This document shows positions 8,643 through 17,207 of a DNA stretch of 64,000 nucleotides, in pieces. Source of the stretch: Cryomorpha ignava (GTDB lineage Bacteria; Bacteroidota; Bacteroidia; Flavobacteriales_D; Cryomorphaceae); assembly GCF_010686655.1 (NCBI RefSeq), contig NZ_JAAGVY010000019.1, positions 1-64,000 of the forward strand, given 5' to 3'. Within the stretch, counting starts at the first letter, position 1; the number at the start of each line of letters is the position of its first letter. Under the pieces are notes generated by a model, which saw nothing but the letters and a program-made list of their open reading frames with translations, was not told the DNA's origin and searched no databases. The position numbers and the translations under genes were made by a program.

Positions 8643-8657
8643 CCTGGCGAGACGCCA
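8643..8657. repeat. Inverted copy of the second hairpin of the 96-bp repeat
   Basis: CCTGGCGAGACGCCA is the exact reverse complement of TGGCGTCTCGCCAGG at 8461-8475. The two could pair over 15 bp in a transcript spanning the region. Confidence 0.7.
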
Positions 8658-8700
8658 AAGGAGGCCACCCTCGCGAGATGCGAGAATGTGCGAAAGCGAC

Positions 8701-8800
8701 TACCAATTTCATAAGAAAACAATCTCGTTGTCCGCAGTCGCTCGCGCATCACGAGCGTGTGCGAGAGCCCTCTACTACCAATTTCCCAAGAAAACAATCT
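8701..8800. repeat. 25-bp direct repeat flanking a third hairpin
   Basis: TACCAATTTCATAAGAAAAC plus AATCT (8701-8725) recurs at 8776-8800 with two mismatches. Between them TCCGCAGTCGC (8731-8741) is shared with the 96-bp repeat, followed by a hairpin GCTCG...CGAGC (8740-8756). The layout looks like a mosaic of repeat pieces. Confidence 0.65.
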
Positions 8801-8819
8801 ACCTTCTGTACTTTTACCG

Positions 8820-8827
8820 TACTTTTG
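8820..8827 (+). promoter_or_regulatory. Candidate -7 box for nadC (TACTTTTG)
   Basis: Exact TAnnTTTG match 52 bp before the nadC start, giving a leader of about 45 bases. No clear -33 TTG at the usual distance. Confidence 0.4.
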
Positions 8828-8878
8828 ATCTGTGATTTTAATTGACACTTTTTAGAGAGTACAATTTTATAAGCCAAG

Positions 8879-9712
8879 ATGACAACAGACGAATTTATTC
8901 GCAATGCGATAATCGAAGATATCGGTGACGGTGACTTCACCTCTGAGGCATGTATTCCCGCAGATGCTGTAGGAAGAGCAAGAATGTTAATAAAAGAACA
9001 TGGTATTTTGGCGGGTACAGGAATCGCCGAAAGCATTTTTCTACACATTGACCCCAGCTTGCAAGTAAAAACACTTATAGCTGATGGTAGTGCTGTAAAA
9101 GTGGGAGATGTGGTAATGACCGTTAGCGGCTCAGCCCGCGGAATTTTAAAAGCAGAACGACTTGCTTTGAATTCCATCCAGCGTATGAGTGGCATCGCGA
9201 CTTTAACAAATAAAGTAGTAAAGAAACTGGAAGGTCTTAAAACCAAAGTGCTCGACACCAGAAAAACCACTCCGGGCATTCGTTTTCTCGAAAAATTGGC
9301 TGTAAAAGCCGGCGGTGGAGAAAACCATCGATTTGGCTTATACGATATGATGATGATTAAAGATAATCATATTGATTACGCCGGCTCGATTGAAAATGCG
9401 ATAAATCTCTGCGATGAGTTTAGAAAACAAAATAACCTCAACATAAAGCTCGAAGTTGAAGCGCGTAACCTGGAAGAGGTCGATCGAATTTTGGCCGTAG
9501 GAAAGGTTGACAGAATAATGCTCGATAATTTTTCTTACCCCGATTTGCTGAAAGCGGTAAAAAAAATAGGAGACAAATATGAAACTGAAGCCAGCGGAAA
9601 TATCACCATTGAAACTGCCCGAAACTACGCCGAATGCGGTGTTGATTTCATAAGCATGGGTGCTCTTACCCACAGCGCACGGGTTCTCGACATTAGCTTA
9701 AAGGCTTATTGA
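8879..9712 (+). CDS. nadC: Nicotinate-nucleotide diphosphorylase (carboxylating)
   Basis: NadC makes nicotinate mononucleotide from quinolinate and PRPP in de novo NAD synthesis, in the cytoplasm. The 277 residues match the family throughout: EDIGDGDFTSEACI near 13-26, ALNSIQRMSGIAT near 96-108, the DTRKTTPG signature near 126-133, GGGENHRFGLYDMMMIKDNH near 144-163, and LEVEARNLEE near 191-200. The start ATG gives the usual N-terminus. No other NAD synthesis gene is nearby. Confidence 0.97.
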   Translation: MTTDEFIRNAIIEDIGDGDFTSEACIPADAVGRARMLIKEHGILAGTGIAESIFLHIDPSLQVKTLIADGSAVKVGDVVMTVSGSARGILKAERLALNSIQRMSGIATLTNKVVKKLEGLKTKVLDTRKTTPGIRFLEKLAVKAGGGENHRFGLYDMMMIKDNHIDYAGSIENAINLCDEFRKQNNLNIKLEVEARNLEEVDRILAVGKVDRIMLDNFSYPDLLKAVKKIGDKYETEASGNITIETARNYAECGVDFISMGALTHSARVLDISLKAY

Positions 9713-9818
9713 ACGAATTTTCCGGGTTTATTAAGTATTCAACTTTAATAGAATAGCCGGGGTGCCATTCCATTCATTGATTCAAAGCTTTACCTTAGCC
9801 CGTGATTGGTAGAAATTT

Positions 9819-10778
9819 ATGACGAGTATTTTAAAACGTTGGACAGTGAAGTTTATGCGATCAAAGCCGATTGCTAAAGCTACAACAGTTTCAAAAAAAC
9901 TCGTGCTTCCAGGCTTTAGCGGCTTAACTTTTTATCAGGTAATTAAGTTTTCTTGGGCGGGAATTCAAAAAGGGCGAATTACTAATAGAGCCGCCGCTGT
10001 ATCCTTTCGCATTTTGCTTTCGCTACCTCCGGTATTAATCGTTTTACTATCTATTATTCCCTTTATTCCAGTAGAAAATTTTCAGGAAAACCTCCTGTTG
10101 TATATAAGTAAAACAATGCCTGGAAATGCTTATAGCCTTGTAGAGCAGACGCTTAATGACCTGATCACCAAAAAACAACAAACACTTATAAGCATCTCAT
10201 TTATTCTGGCACTATTCTATGCCTCTAATGCTATTCAGGCTATTCTGGACGGTTTTAGTTATAGTTACAACATCGAAAAACCGCATAGCATTGTCATCCA
10301 GTACGCACGCTCCTTTGGCCTTATGCTCGTTTTTAGTTTTGCAATGATCATTGGTGTTGCACTTATTACATTTAGCGGACCGGTACTCTCCTACCTTCAG
10401 GAACTCAATATAATCGGAGGCGATTTATTTGTATTTCTTATTGAATTTGCAAAATGGATTTTCGTAATCATCCTTTTCGAAATTGCCATTTCACTTCTCT
10501 ACCGAGCGGGTCATTCAGGCAAGTGGCGCGCTATTAACGCCGGCGCCTCTTTTGCAACCCTTGGTTTCATTATTGTTTCCTCACTTTTTGGGTGGTATGT
10601 GAATAGTTTTGCCACTTACAATAAGCTTTACGGATCGGTAGGAACCGTTCTTGTAGTCATGCTATGGCTTTATTTTAATTCAATCGTACTTCTTATCGGA
10701 TTCGAAATCAATGCCGGAATAGCAAAGGCTAAAAACCAGAATGTAGGTGAAATTGAGCCGGACGATGTACTCAAATAA
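9819..10778 (+). CDS. YihY/BrkB (UPF0761) family inner membrane protein
   Basis: The 319-residue protein has a basic N-terminus and about six membrane helices. Family hallmarks are visible: RAAAVSFRILLSLPPVLIVL (near 53-72), the FYASNAIQAILDGFSYSYNI segment near 131-150, and the final helix VLVVMLWLYFNSIVLLIGFEIN. The family was once labelled ribonuclease BN, but that activity belongs to another protein; the role of YihY/BrkB proteins is unsettled. It is probably transcribed alone. Confidence 0.9.
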   Translation: MTSILKRWTVKFMRSKPIAKATTVSKKLVLPGFSGLTFYQVIKFSWAGIQKGRITNRAAAVSFRILLSLPPVLIVLLSIIPFIPVENFQENLLLYISKTMPGNAYSLVEQTLNDLITKKQQTLISISFILALFYASNAIQAILDGFSYSYNIEKPHSIVIQYARSFGLMLVFSFAMIIGVALITFSGPVLSYLQELNIIGGDLFVFLIEFAKWIFVIILFEIAISLLYRAGHSGKWRAINAGASFATLGFIIVSSLFGWYVNSFATYNKLYGSVGTVLVVMLWLYFNSIVLLIGFEINAGIAKAKNQNVGEIEPDDVLK

Positions 10779-11623
10779 ATTTCTACCCTTCCGGGAATAG
10801 ACTTTGTCAATAAAATTTAAGTCTAATTTCAGCTACACCTTATCGGTGAGGCATAAAACTATACTGGTTCATCCATTTTATTTTCTCGGGAAAACTCACC
10901 TTTCGATTCAAAATTTGCCAAGCCAAAACATATTAACCTGAGATCGACTATTCTTCAGGATTCAGAACGCCTGAAAATTATTCGTTTCTCTCACCCTTCA
11001 GGCTCCCGTTGGTCGTGATGTCGCTTCGCTCAGTTGTGAGTTTCAACTAAGAATGATGAAATAACTAAGCGTAGCGTTCCCTTTATAGCCTTTGACAAAC
11101 AAGCATAAAAATAGCGGGCTATTATGAGTCATTTTTAGGCAGAAAATCGCTGTTTTACTTGCTTCGCTGCGTGAGATCGTTTCACTAAGTTGAGGTGGTA
11201 TGCTAAAAATCTTTCCCATAAAAACCGATATACTGCATTTCCTGTTCTCGCCATAGCCCGCTATGTCTCTGAAAACGAAACTTGTATATAGTCTTTTATG
11301 GAAATCTGAATCTCCGAATAACAATCTAACTCAGGTTATTAAGATAGCACAAACAATAAAATTTTTCGTTGTGCTCAAAATCAATACCGGGATTATGAGC
11401 TATCTTTCTAAATCACTAAATATAGTTACACAATACATTTTTTCGCCAAAACCTTTTTTTCTTCCGATTAAACCTATATCTTTATATAACAAAATACAGC
11501 TATAACCAAACTAAACCTTCAGCCTATGCTATACGCTCTTGACTGATCACTCTTTCAACCCCCTCATAACCTTTCCAAAAATCGTTTAATCACTATTATT
11601 TAATCATCAAAACCAAACTCATA
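10779..11623. other. Long intergenic region, no gene supported
   Basis: These 845 bp separate the YihY gene from the small secreted protein. Short frames exist on both strands but lack family resemblance, start context or credible composition. Two degenerate GCTTCGCT...CAACT/GTTGA-like pieces (about 11020-11050 and 11160-11195) resemble each other weakly. The promoter for the surface-protein unit must lie in its right part; TATCTTTA at about 11477-11484 is an imperfect candidate. Confidence 0.4.
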
Positions 11624-11998
11624 ATGAAAACACTTAGATTTATTCTGGTCGTATTTGCTATTTTGGCATCTACCGCCTATTCGAAAGCCCAACCCGGCAA
11701 TGCTACACTGACCGAAGATGGTGCTGTAGTCGTAAACACCCAGGAGCCGCTTCAAAGCGTGTATATGCTCGATGCGAGTAATTTCAATTTTACTTCTGAA
11801 CAAGATGCAATCACGTATTTTGCTGCTAAAAATTCTGAATACGTATCGTATCGACCTGTATTGCAGAACAATGTTATTATGGTGTATCTTCAGGTCAAAA
11901 CAAGACCTGACTGGACTAAGGCTGATTGGAACGCATATTTTGTGGAAAACAAAATTAAAAGCAAAATATCAGATCCTTCTCAACAACTCACTAAATAA
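11624..11998 (+). CDS. Small secreted protein of unknown function
   Basis: The product has 124 residues with a signal peptide (about 1-23, ending SKAQ). The rest is about 100 residues with an aromatic, mixed alpha/beta look and no Cys. I do not recognise a family. It lies 8 bp before a large T9SS surface protein, so the two are probably cotranscribed; it could be a partner or an independent periplasmic protein. It has no T9SS tail itself. Confidence 0.75.
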   Translation: MKTLRFILVVFAILASTAYSKAQPGNATLTEDGAVVVNTQEPLQSVYMLDASNFNFTSEQDAITYFAAKNSEYVSYRPVLQNNVIMVYLQVKTRPDWTKADWNAYFVENKIKSKISDPSQQLTK

Positions 11999-12006
11999 TA
12001 AGCGCC

Positions 12007-15000
12007 ATGAAAAACCTCAAAAAATATATGATTGTAGTGGTCGCAGTTCTCACATCAGCTCTGGCTTTTAGTCAGATTGCGGTTGTTGACGAAACTGATG
12101 CTACCATTCTTGCGAATACATTGATAGGCTCCGAAAGTGGAGTAACAATAGTAAGTGCTACATTTACTGGCAGTGCTAATTCCAGCGGAACTTTTTCCGG
12201 GGGTGATTTCGGAATTGGAGAAGGAATTTTGCTTACGTCCGGCTCTGCTCAACTTGCTGTAGGACCCAACACGTCTTCTGGATCCGGTACCGGAAATGGA
12301 ACTCCCGGAGATGCGGATTTAAATCTTATAACTGCCCCATTTACCACAAATGATGCAGCAATATTGGAAATCACATTTATTCCCAGTGGGAACTCACTCG
12401 AGTTTACTTATGTTTTTGCTTCAGAGGAATACAATGAATATGTATGCTCAAGCTTCAACGATGCTTTTGCATTTATTGTAAATGGCGGAGCATACACAAA
12501 TCAAAATATAGCCTTGCTCCCAGGTACTACACCCCCTCTACCGGTTTCCATAAACAATGTAAACAATGGAACTGTCGGAAGTTCTGGTAGTAGTACCAAC
12601 TGTACAGAAACACAGCTCGCCAATAGCGCATTTTATGTGGATAATGCTGATGGACTAAACATTGAATATGATGGCTATACCATACCGCTGGCTGCAGTAA
12701 TTGCAGTAGTACCGGGCGTAGAGTACACCATTAAGCTGGCAATCGCTGACGCAGGCGACAGCGCTCTTGATTCAGGTGTATTTCTGGAAGGAGAAAGCTT
12801 CGTTTCAGTAATTTGTGATGCAGGTGAGATTGCTTTTGCCAATAGCGACGATACAACGATTGAATATTGTATCGATGATCTTCCATCGGCAATTAATCTA
12901 TCAAATACGGGAGACGGTATTAATGATACCTACGAGTATATTGTTACAGACTCAGACGGGTTAATTCTCTCTATCCATGCTTCAAACAGTATTAGCACTG
13001 AAGGATGGACTCCAGGTATCTATAATATCTACGGCATTAGCTATTCCGGAAATTTGATTGGAACCGGTGAAGGCGGAAACATCGAAAATATTTCAGCTGA
13101 TGGATGTTTTGAAATGGATGGGCCGCTAACAGTGGATATCGACGAATGTGAAGGAGAATTTGACTGCCCTGAGATCGGAGCAAATTTTGGTGATCCTTGT
13201 GATGACGGACATCCAGATACTGAAAACGACATGATTTCAGAAGACTGCTCGTGTATGGGAACGCTTATTGAATATGACTGTCCGGAATTAGGCCTTAATA
13301 TCGGCGACCCTTGCGAATTAGAACCAGCCAAAGGTCTTACACAAAAAGTTATGGGCATAGTAGGTCCTGGATGCGGCTGTGTACCTATTCAACCGGGTCC
13401 CGGTTGCACTAACTGGAGATATTATTTTGCTGATATTGCAAATAATGGCGTAACAGATATCTATGAAGTAACGCTAAATGGCGGCTTTGCTGACCTCAAC
13501 TTAATTGTAGTCAGCAATGAAGAAGTGCATATAGCGCTTGATGAAACGAGCAGCTTATTGTATTTAGTGAGAAAAACTGATGGTGCTTTAAGTGTCGTTG
13601 ATATTTCAGGACCTCCTCCGGTTATGAGCCCTTGGCAGCCACTCTCTATGAATATTCCGGGAGTAGTAACAGCTACAATTGCTCCAAATGGCAAACTGGT
13701 TATTGGAAGCGAGTCACAAGATCAGATATACAGTGTAAATCTTCTCACGTTTGTAGTTTCTTCTTACGACACTTATTCACCGATTTATGGTGGTGATTTG
13801 GAATTTGACTCAAACGGAAATCTATATCTCGCTGCTAATCAGGCTCTGTATTTAAACAACCCACACCCTGTTGTCGACCAATTTTTGGCTACACTAAACA
13901 ACACGCACAAGGTTACCGGATTGGCTCTTACCGCTTCAGATGACTTAATCTCATCTTATCTCGGACTGGATCAATTCCTCCTGCACGATGTTGCCGGAAA
14001 TCTTTTAGGCGATTACGATATTCGCTTAAATGGAATTCCGCATGTTGCAAATTACGGAGATATGACTTCCGGGTGTTTACCTTCACCACCGGATGAAGGT
14101 ATTTGTACGCTATTTTCAACCTTTTATGTTCATCACGGACCTGGAGTTGCTGGTTCAGATTTATACAGGGTTACATTTAGCGGTGGCGATGCCAATCTGA
14201 CTTTCTTAACCAATGTGCCTTTTGAAGCCCACATTGCCTACAATGCAATGAACGATATCATTTATTTGGTAAATAAAGATGGTTCATTCGTTCGCTTTTA
14301 CGATCCTACGTTTGATGTATTCCTTGGCGATTTACCGCTAGTAGCCGGATTGACCGAGCTCACCGCAACAGTTTACAACAAGGTGGATGGTTACCTTTAC
14401 GTAGGTTCCGGAAATCAAAACAAAGTTTTCCAGGTAAATCTCATAACTGGTGCTAACATATTCTATGCCAATGCTCCGGTTTCTGGGGGCGATCTCGCCA
14501 TCAAAAATAGTGAGTTGTACCTCGCTTCCAGATCTGGAAATACACTGTATAAGTTCGTTGCGGGTGTTCCGGTGTTGCTTGGAAACATCTTAAACAATGT
14601 TACCGGACTGGTAGAGGCCAATAATATTGCCGGACTGATTACTTCAAATAATGGATCATATGATTTCATTGAAGTTGATGCCGCGAATGGAAACCAGATA
14701 ACAACCTATCCGGCAATGCTTGGTGGTGCACCATTTTTGCTACTAAATGGCGACATGGCGGCAGGATGTGCTGACAACCCAACGGATGTGGGTGAATGCC
14801 AAGAGTTTGACTATTACTACATCGCAGACAATCATCCGGGTATTCCCCAAGGAAATGTTTATGGTGGCGCAGTTAATGGAGGTGATTTTGTTTTGACCTA
14901 CTTGTTTAATGCCGGAAATCGGGGACATATTGCCGTAAGCGAAACGAATGGTAATATATATGTTGTGAACAACAATGGCGCGAACATTAAAACGTTTAGT

Positions 15001-15789
15001 CCGGCAGGAGTATTAACTCACACAGCTGCCCTGTCTGGATTGAACAGCACTTATGCCCTTGTTTGGCATGAGGCCGACGGGAAGCTCTATGTTGGAAATT
15101 CGAGTTCAGACGAAGTCTATACTATTGACCCAGTATTGGGTACTAAAATTCTGTTTGCAAACAACATGCCTGTAAATGGTGGCGATTTAATAAGTACCCC
15201 AATAGGCGAGCTGCTTCTTGTAAAACGCGACGACAATGGTCCGTCAAAAGTTTATGACATTACCTCGGGTACTGCCGTATTCTTATACGATGTAGCCAGT
15301 GCTATCAATGGTGCTGCCCTGCTTCAAAACGGCGGATCTATTATGGCAGAAGGAGCTAACTCGCTGAACTTCCATACCTATGACGCTGCCGGTGTTCCGG
15401 GCGCGGTGCTTAACTCTGTTGACAATCTTGGCAACCCATTCCCATTATTCGATGGCGATATGGCGAGCGGATGTATGGACGGAGTTGTGCCTGTTTCCCC
15501 ATCTCCTGCAGCGATTCAAACTCAAGTTGAAAGTTTGTTGAATTCATTTCCAAACCCAACAATCGGAGAGTCGCAGGTAGTCTTTGAAACTGCTATTACT
15601 GGCCCTACTACACTTGAAGTATTCGACATGAACGGCAAAAACATTGCTACCCTGTTTAACACAGTTGCAGATCAAGGTCAGGAATACAGAATTTACTTTA
15701 ATGGAAGCTCATTGCCAAATGGAATCTATGTTTACAAACTCACTACCCAAAATGAAGTAGTAATAAGTAAATTTATGATTGCACGATAG
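12007..15789 (+). CDS. T9SS-secreted surface protein with choice-of-anchor L domain
   Basis: This 1260-residue protein has a signal peptide (about 1-22, ending AFSQ) and a choice-of-anchor L domain at about 45-265 (ILLTSGSAQLAVGPN and LEFTYVFASEEYNEYVCSSF). A Cys-rich stretch follows at about 375-465, with repeated CPE.G.N.GDPC motifs. Three tandem copies of a unit of about 220-235 residues then run from about 470 to 1165. Each opens with a Tyr-rich strand, passes through a VNGGDL-like strand and closes with GDM..GC. The repeats look like propeller-type sheet modules. The last 75 residues are a type A sorting domain (SFPNPTIGESQVVFE...LPNGIYVYKL...KFMIAR), sending it across the outer membrane. 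Ligand unknown; adhesion is an inference. Confidence 0.9.
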   Translation: MKNLKKYMIVVVAVLTSALAFSQIAVVDETDATILANTLIGSESGVTIVSATFTGSANSSGTFSGGDFGIGEGILLTSGSAQLAVGPNTSSGSGTGNGTPGDADLNLITAPFTTNDAAILEITFIPSGNSLEFTYVFASEEYNEYVCSSFNDAFAFIVNGGAYTNQNIALLPGTTPPLPVSINNVNNGTVGSSGSSTNCTETQLANSAFYVDNADGLNIEYDGYTIPLAAVIAVVPGVEYTIKLAIADAGDSALDSGVFLEGESFVSVICDAGEIAFANSDDTTIEYCIDDLPSAINLSNTGDGINDTYEYIVTDSDGLILSIHASNSISTEGWTPGIYNIYGISYSGNLIGTGEGGNIENISADGCFEMDGPLTVDIDECEGEFDCPEIGANFGDPCDDGHPDTENDMISEDCSCMGTLIEYDCPELGLNIGDPCELEPAKGLTQKVMGIVGPGCGCVPIQPGPGCTNWRYYFADIANNGVTDIYEVTLNGGFADLNLIVVSNEEVHIALDETSSLLYLVRKTDGALSVVDISGPPPVMSPWQPLSMNIPGVVTATIAPNGKLVIGSESQDQIYSVNLLTFVVSSYDTYSPIYGGDLEFDSNGNLYLAANQALYLNNPHPVVDQFLATLNNTHKVTGLALTASDDLISSYLGLDQFLLHDVAGNLLGDYDIRLNGIPHVANYGDMTSGCLPSPPDEGICTLFSTFYVHHGPGVAGSDLYRVTFSGGDANLTFLTNVPFEAHIAYNAMNDIIYLVNKDGSFVRFYDPTFDVFLGDLPLVAGLTELTATVYNKVDGYLYVGSGNQNKVFQVNLITGANIFYANAPVSGGDLAIKNSELYLASRSGNTLYKFVAGVPVLLGNILNNVTGLVEANNIAGLITSNNGSYDFIEVDAANGNQITTYPAMLGGAPFLLLNGDMAAGCADNPTDVGECQEFDYYYIADNHPGIPQGNVYGGAVNGGDFVLTYLFNAGNRGHIAVSETNGNIYVVNNNGANIKTFSPAGVLTHTAALSGLNSTYALVWHEADGKLYVGNSSSDEVYTIDPVLGTKILFANNMPVNGGDLISTPIGELLLVKRDDNGPSKVYDITSGTAVFLYDVASAINGAALLQNGGSIMAEGANSLNFHTYDAAGVPGAVLNSVDNLGNPFPLFDGDMASGCMDGVVPVSPSPAAIQTQVESLLNSFPNPTIGESQVVFETAITGPTTLEVFDMNGKNIATLFNTVADQGQEYRIYFNGSSLPNGIYVYKLTTQNEVVISKFMIAR

Positions 15790-15866
15790 TGACTTATTTA
15801 TCAGAGCAATTGACAATTACTCAACTTGCGCTGATTGACACATAATTAATAACCTAATCAAAAATT

Positions 15867-15903
15867 GAACCCCGGCAGTTTATTCTGTCGGGGTTCGTTT
15901 TTT
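15867..15903 (+). terminator. Rho-independent terminator after the surface protein
   Basis: GAACCCCGGCAG (15867-15878) pairs with CTGTCGGGGTTC (15885-15896) over twelve positions with one G-T/A-type mismatch near the loop, followed by GTTTTTTC. It could also serve the convergent M16 gene. Confidence 0.85.
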
Positions 15904-15920
15904 CAAAAGTGTGAGTTGCT

Positions 15921-17207
15921 TTATTCAGGCCATTCACCTACCACTGCGAGGGAAAAAAGATCGGTATGAAGATAAACGCGTGAGATTTCGCAAATATCAA
16001 TTGGATTTAATTCAAAGAGTGCTTTAGAAAATACGGTGTACCAATCTGCAGGTAAATTGTATGAAATTAGAGACTTTAGTCTGTCGGCAGTTGCAAAAGG
16101 GCCATCAAAACGCTTTAAAAGATTTCCGGCTATATAATGCTGAATCAATTCAAACTCATCTGCCTTAATCGGCTGCGTAGCTATGCCGTGCACTTCTTTT
16201 TTAATTTCGTTAACCGTAAGCTTTGAAAACTCTGCTCCCACTTGCGTGGAAATGCTTAAATATGACAATTCTTCAAGAGCGTTTATAGCAGAACCAATCC
16301 CGTAAGTATAGCCTTTTTCTTCTCGAATATTTTGCATTAGCCTTGATCCAAAATAGCCGCCTAGAGCTGTATTAGCAATGTAAAGAGCTGTATAATGGGG
16401 ATGATTTCGCGAAAGCGCGGGTACGCCCATGCGAATTGCGGTTTGCACCGCTTCATCCTTTTTATTCCATTTTTCACCCGGCACATAAGACCAATTTACA
16501 GCCTCGCCTGACAAAATTTCTTTTCCCCGACGCATACTTTTCTTTGAAATAGCACGACCAAGTGTTTCGGCAGCGAGCTGGGTATTCTTACCACTTATTA
16601 CACAAAACGAATCAGCAAAATTGTAAAAATTGGCAAAGAACTCTTGCAGATCAGCTGCTCTAATATTCGCATAATCTTTTAGATCATAAATATCCCTATA
16701 GGGTGTACCCTGAAACATTAATTGGCTAAAAAGCAAGCGACTTTGAAATTCCACTTTGTCTAAGTTCACCGCTAGTGTGCTGCTCGATCGCTTTTTATAT
16801 TGCTCTATCTCTTCTTCGGGAAATACGGGTAGCAGAAAAATATCTGTAAAAATATCGATTAGCTTATTCAAGTGTTTTGTCTGACAAAGCAGAGTTACCT
16901 CAGCGCGATCTTTGGTTAGGTTAGTGGCTATCTGAGCACCATAAAAATCTGTTGTGTCAGCAATCTCCTTGGCAGAATAATTCTCTGTACCTTCTTTAAG
17001 CGTATTGAGGCAAATAGTAGATGTCAGTGGTTTTTGCTCATACCGGGTTCCGGCTTTAAAAACGATATCTATTTTAACAATATCTTCTGTACCACCCTCT
17101 ACGCGATAACACTCCAGATTATCAGTCAATTTTATGGGTTGATGATTCAGTATAGGAATCGATGCCGATGCAAGCCGCTCGGGAGCAGTTTTTCTATCTA
17201 AAATCAT
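15921..17207 (-). CDS. M16 peptidase-like protein, non-catalytic subunit
   Basis: The protein (428 residues, no signal peptide, cytoplasmic) has the two-lobed M16 fold. The zinc motif HxxEH is absent: the aligned region reads STICLNTLKEGTENYSAKEI. The substrate-binding Arg/Tyr element is kept, in SRLMQNIREEKGYTYG. In heterodimeric M16 enzymes such as mitochondrial processing peptidase, one subunit supplies zinc and the other this element. The start overlaps the stop of the catalytic partner by 4 bp (17204-17207), which favours coupled synthesis of the two halves. Confidence 0.9.
   Translation of the reverse strand: MILDRKTAPERLASASIPILNHQPIKLTDNLECYRVEGGTEDIVKIDIVFKAGTRYEQKPLTSTICLNTLKEGTENYSAKEIADTTDFYGAQIATNLTKDRAEVTLLCQTKHLNKLIDIFTDIFLLPVFPEEEIEQYKKRSSSTLAVNLDKVEFQSRLLFSQLMFQGTPYRDIYDLKDYANIRAADLQEFFANFYNFADSFCVISGKNTQLAAETLGRAISKKSMRRGKEILSGEAVNWSYVPGEKWNKKDEAVQTAIRMGVPALSRNHPHYTALYIANTALGGYFGSRLMQNIREEKGYTYGIGSAINALEELSYLSISTQVGAEFSKLTVNEIKKEVHGIATQPIKADEFELIQHYIAGNLLKRFDGPFATADRLKSLISYNLPADWYTVFSKALFELNPIDICEISRVYLHTDLFSLAVVGEWPE

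Larger units (their letters stand above)
8315..8878. other. Intergenic region filled with hairpin repeats
   Basis: These 564 bp between dnaJ and nadC hold a tandem 96-bp repeat, an inverted copy of one of its hairpins, and a second direct repeat, each listed separately. The small frames that run through it repeat with the DNA repeat and are not believable proteins. The nadC promoter box lies at 8820-8827. Confidence 0.7.

Noticed and set aside
11043-11505. Short frames on both strands in the long intergenic gap
   Set aside because: Overlapping on opposite strands, no family resemblance, and composition unlike coding sequence here.
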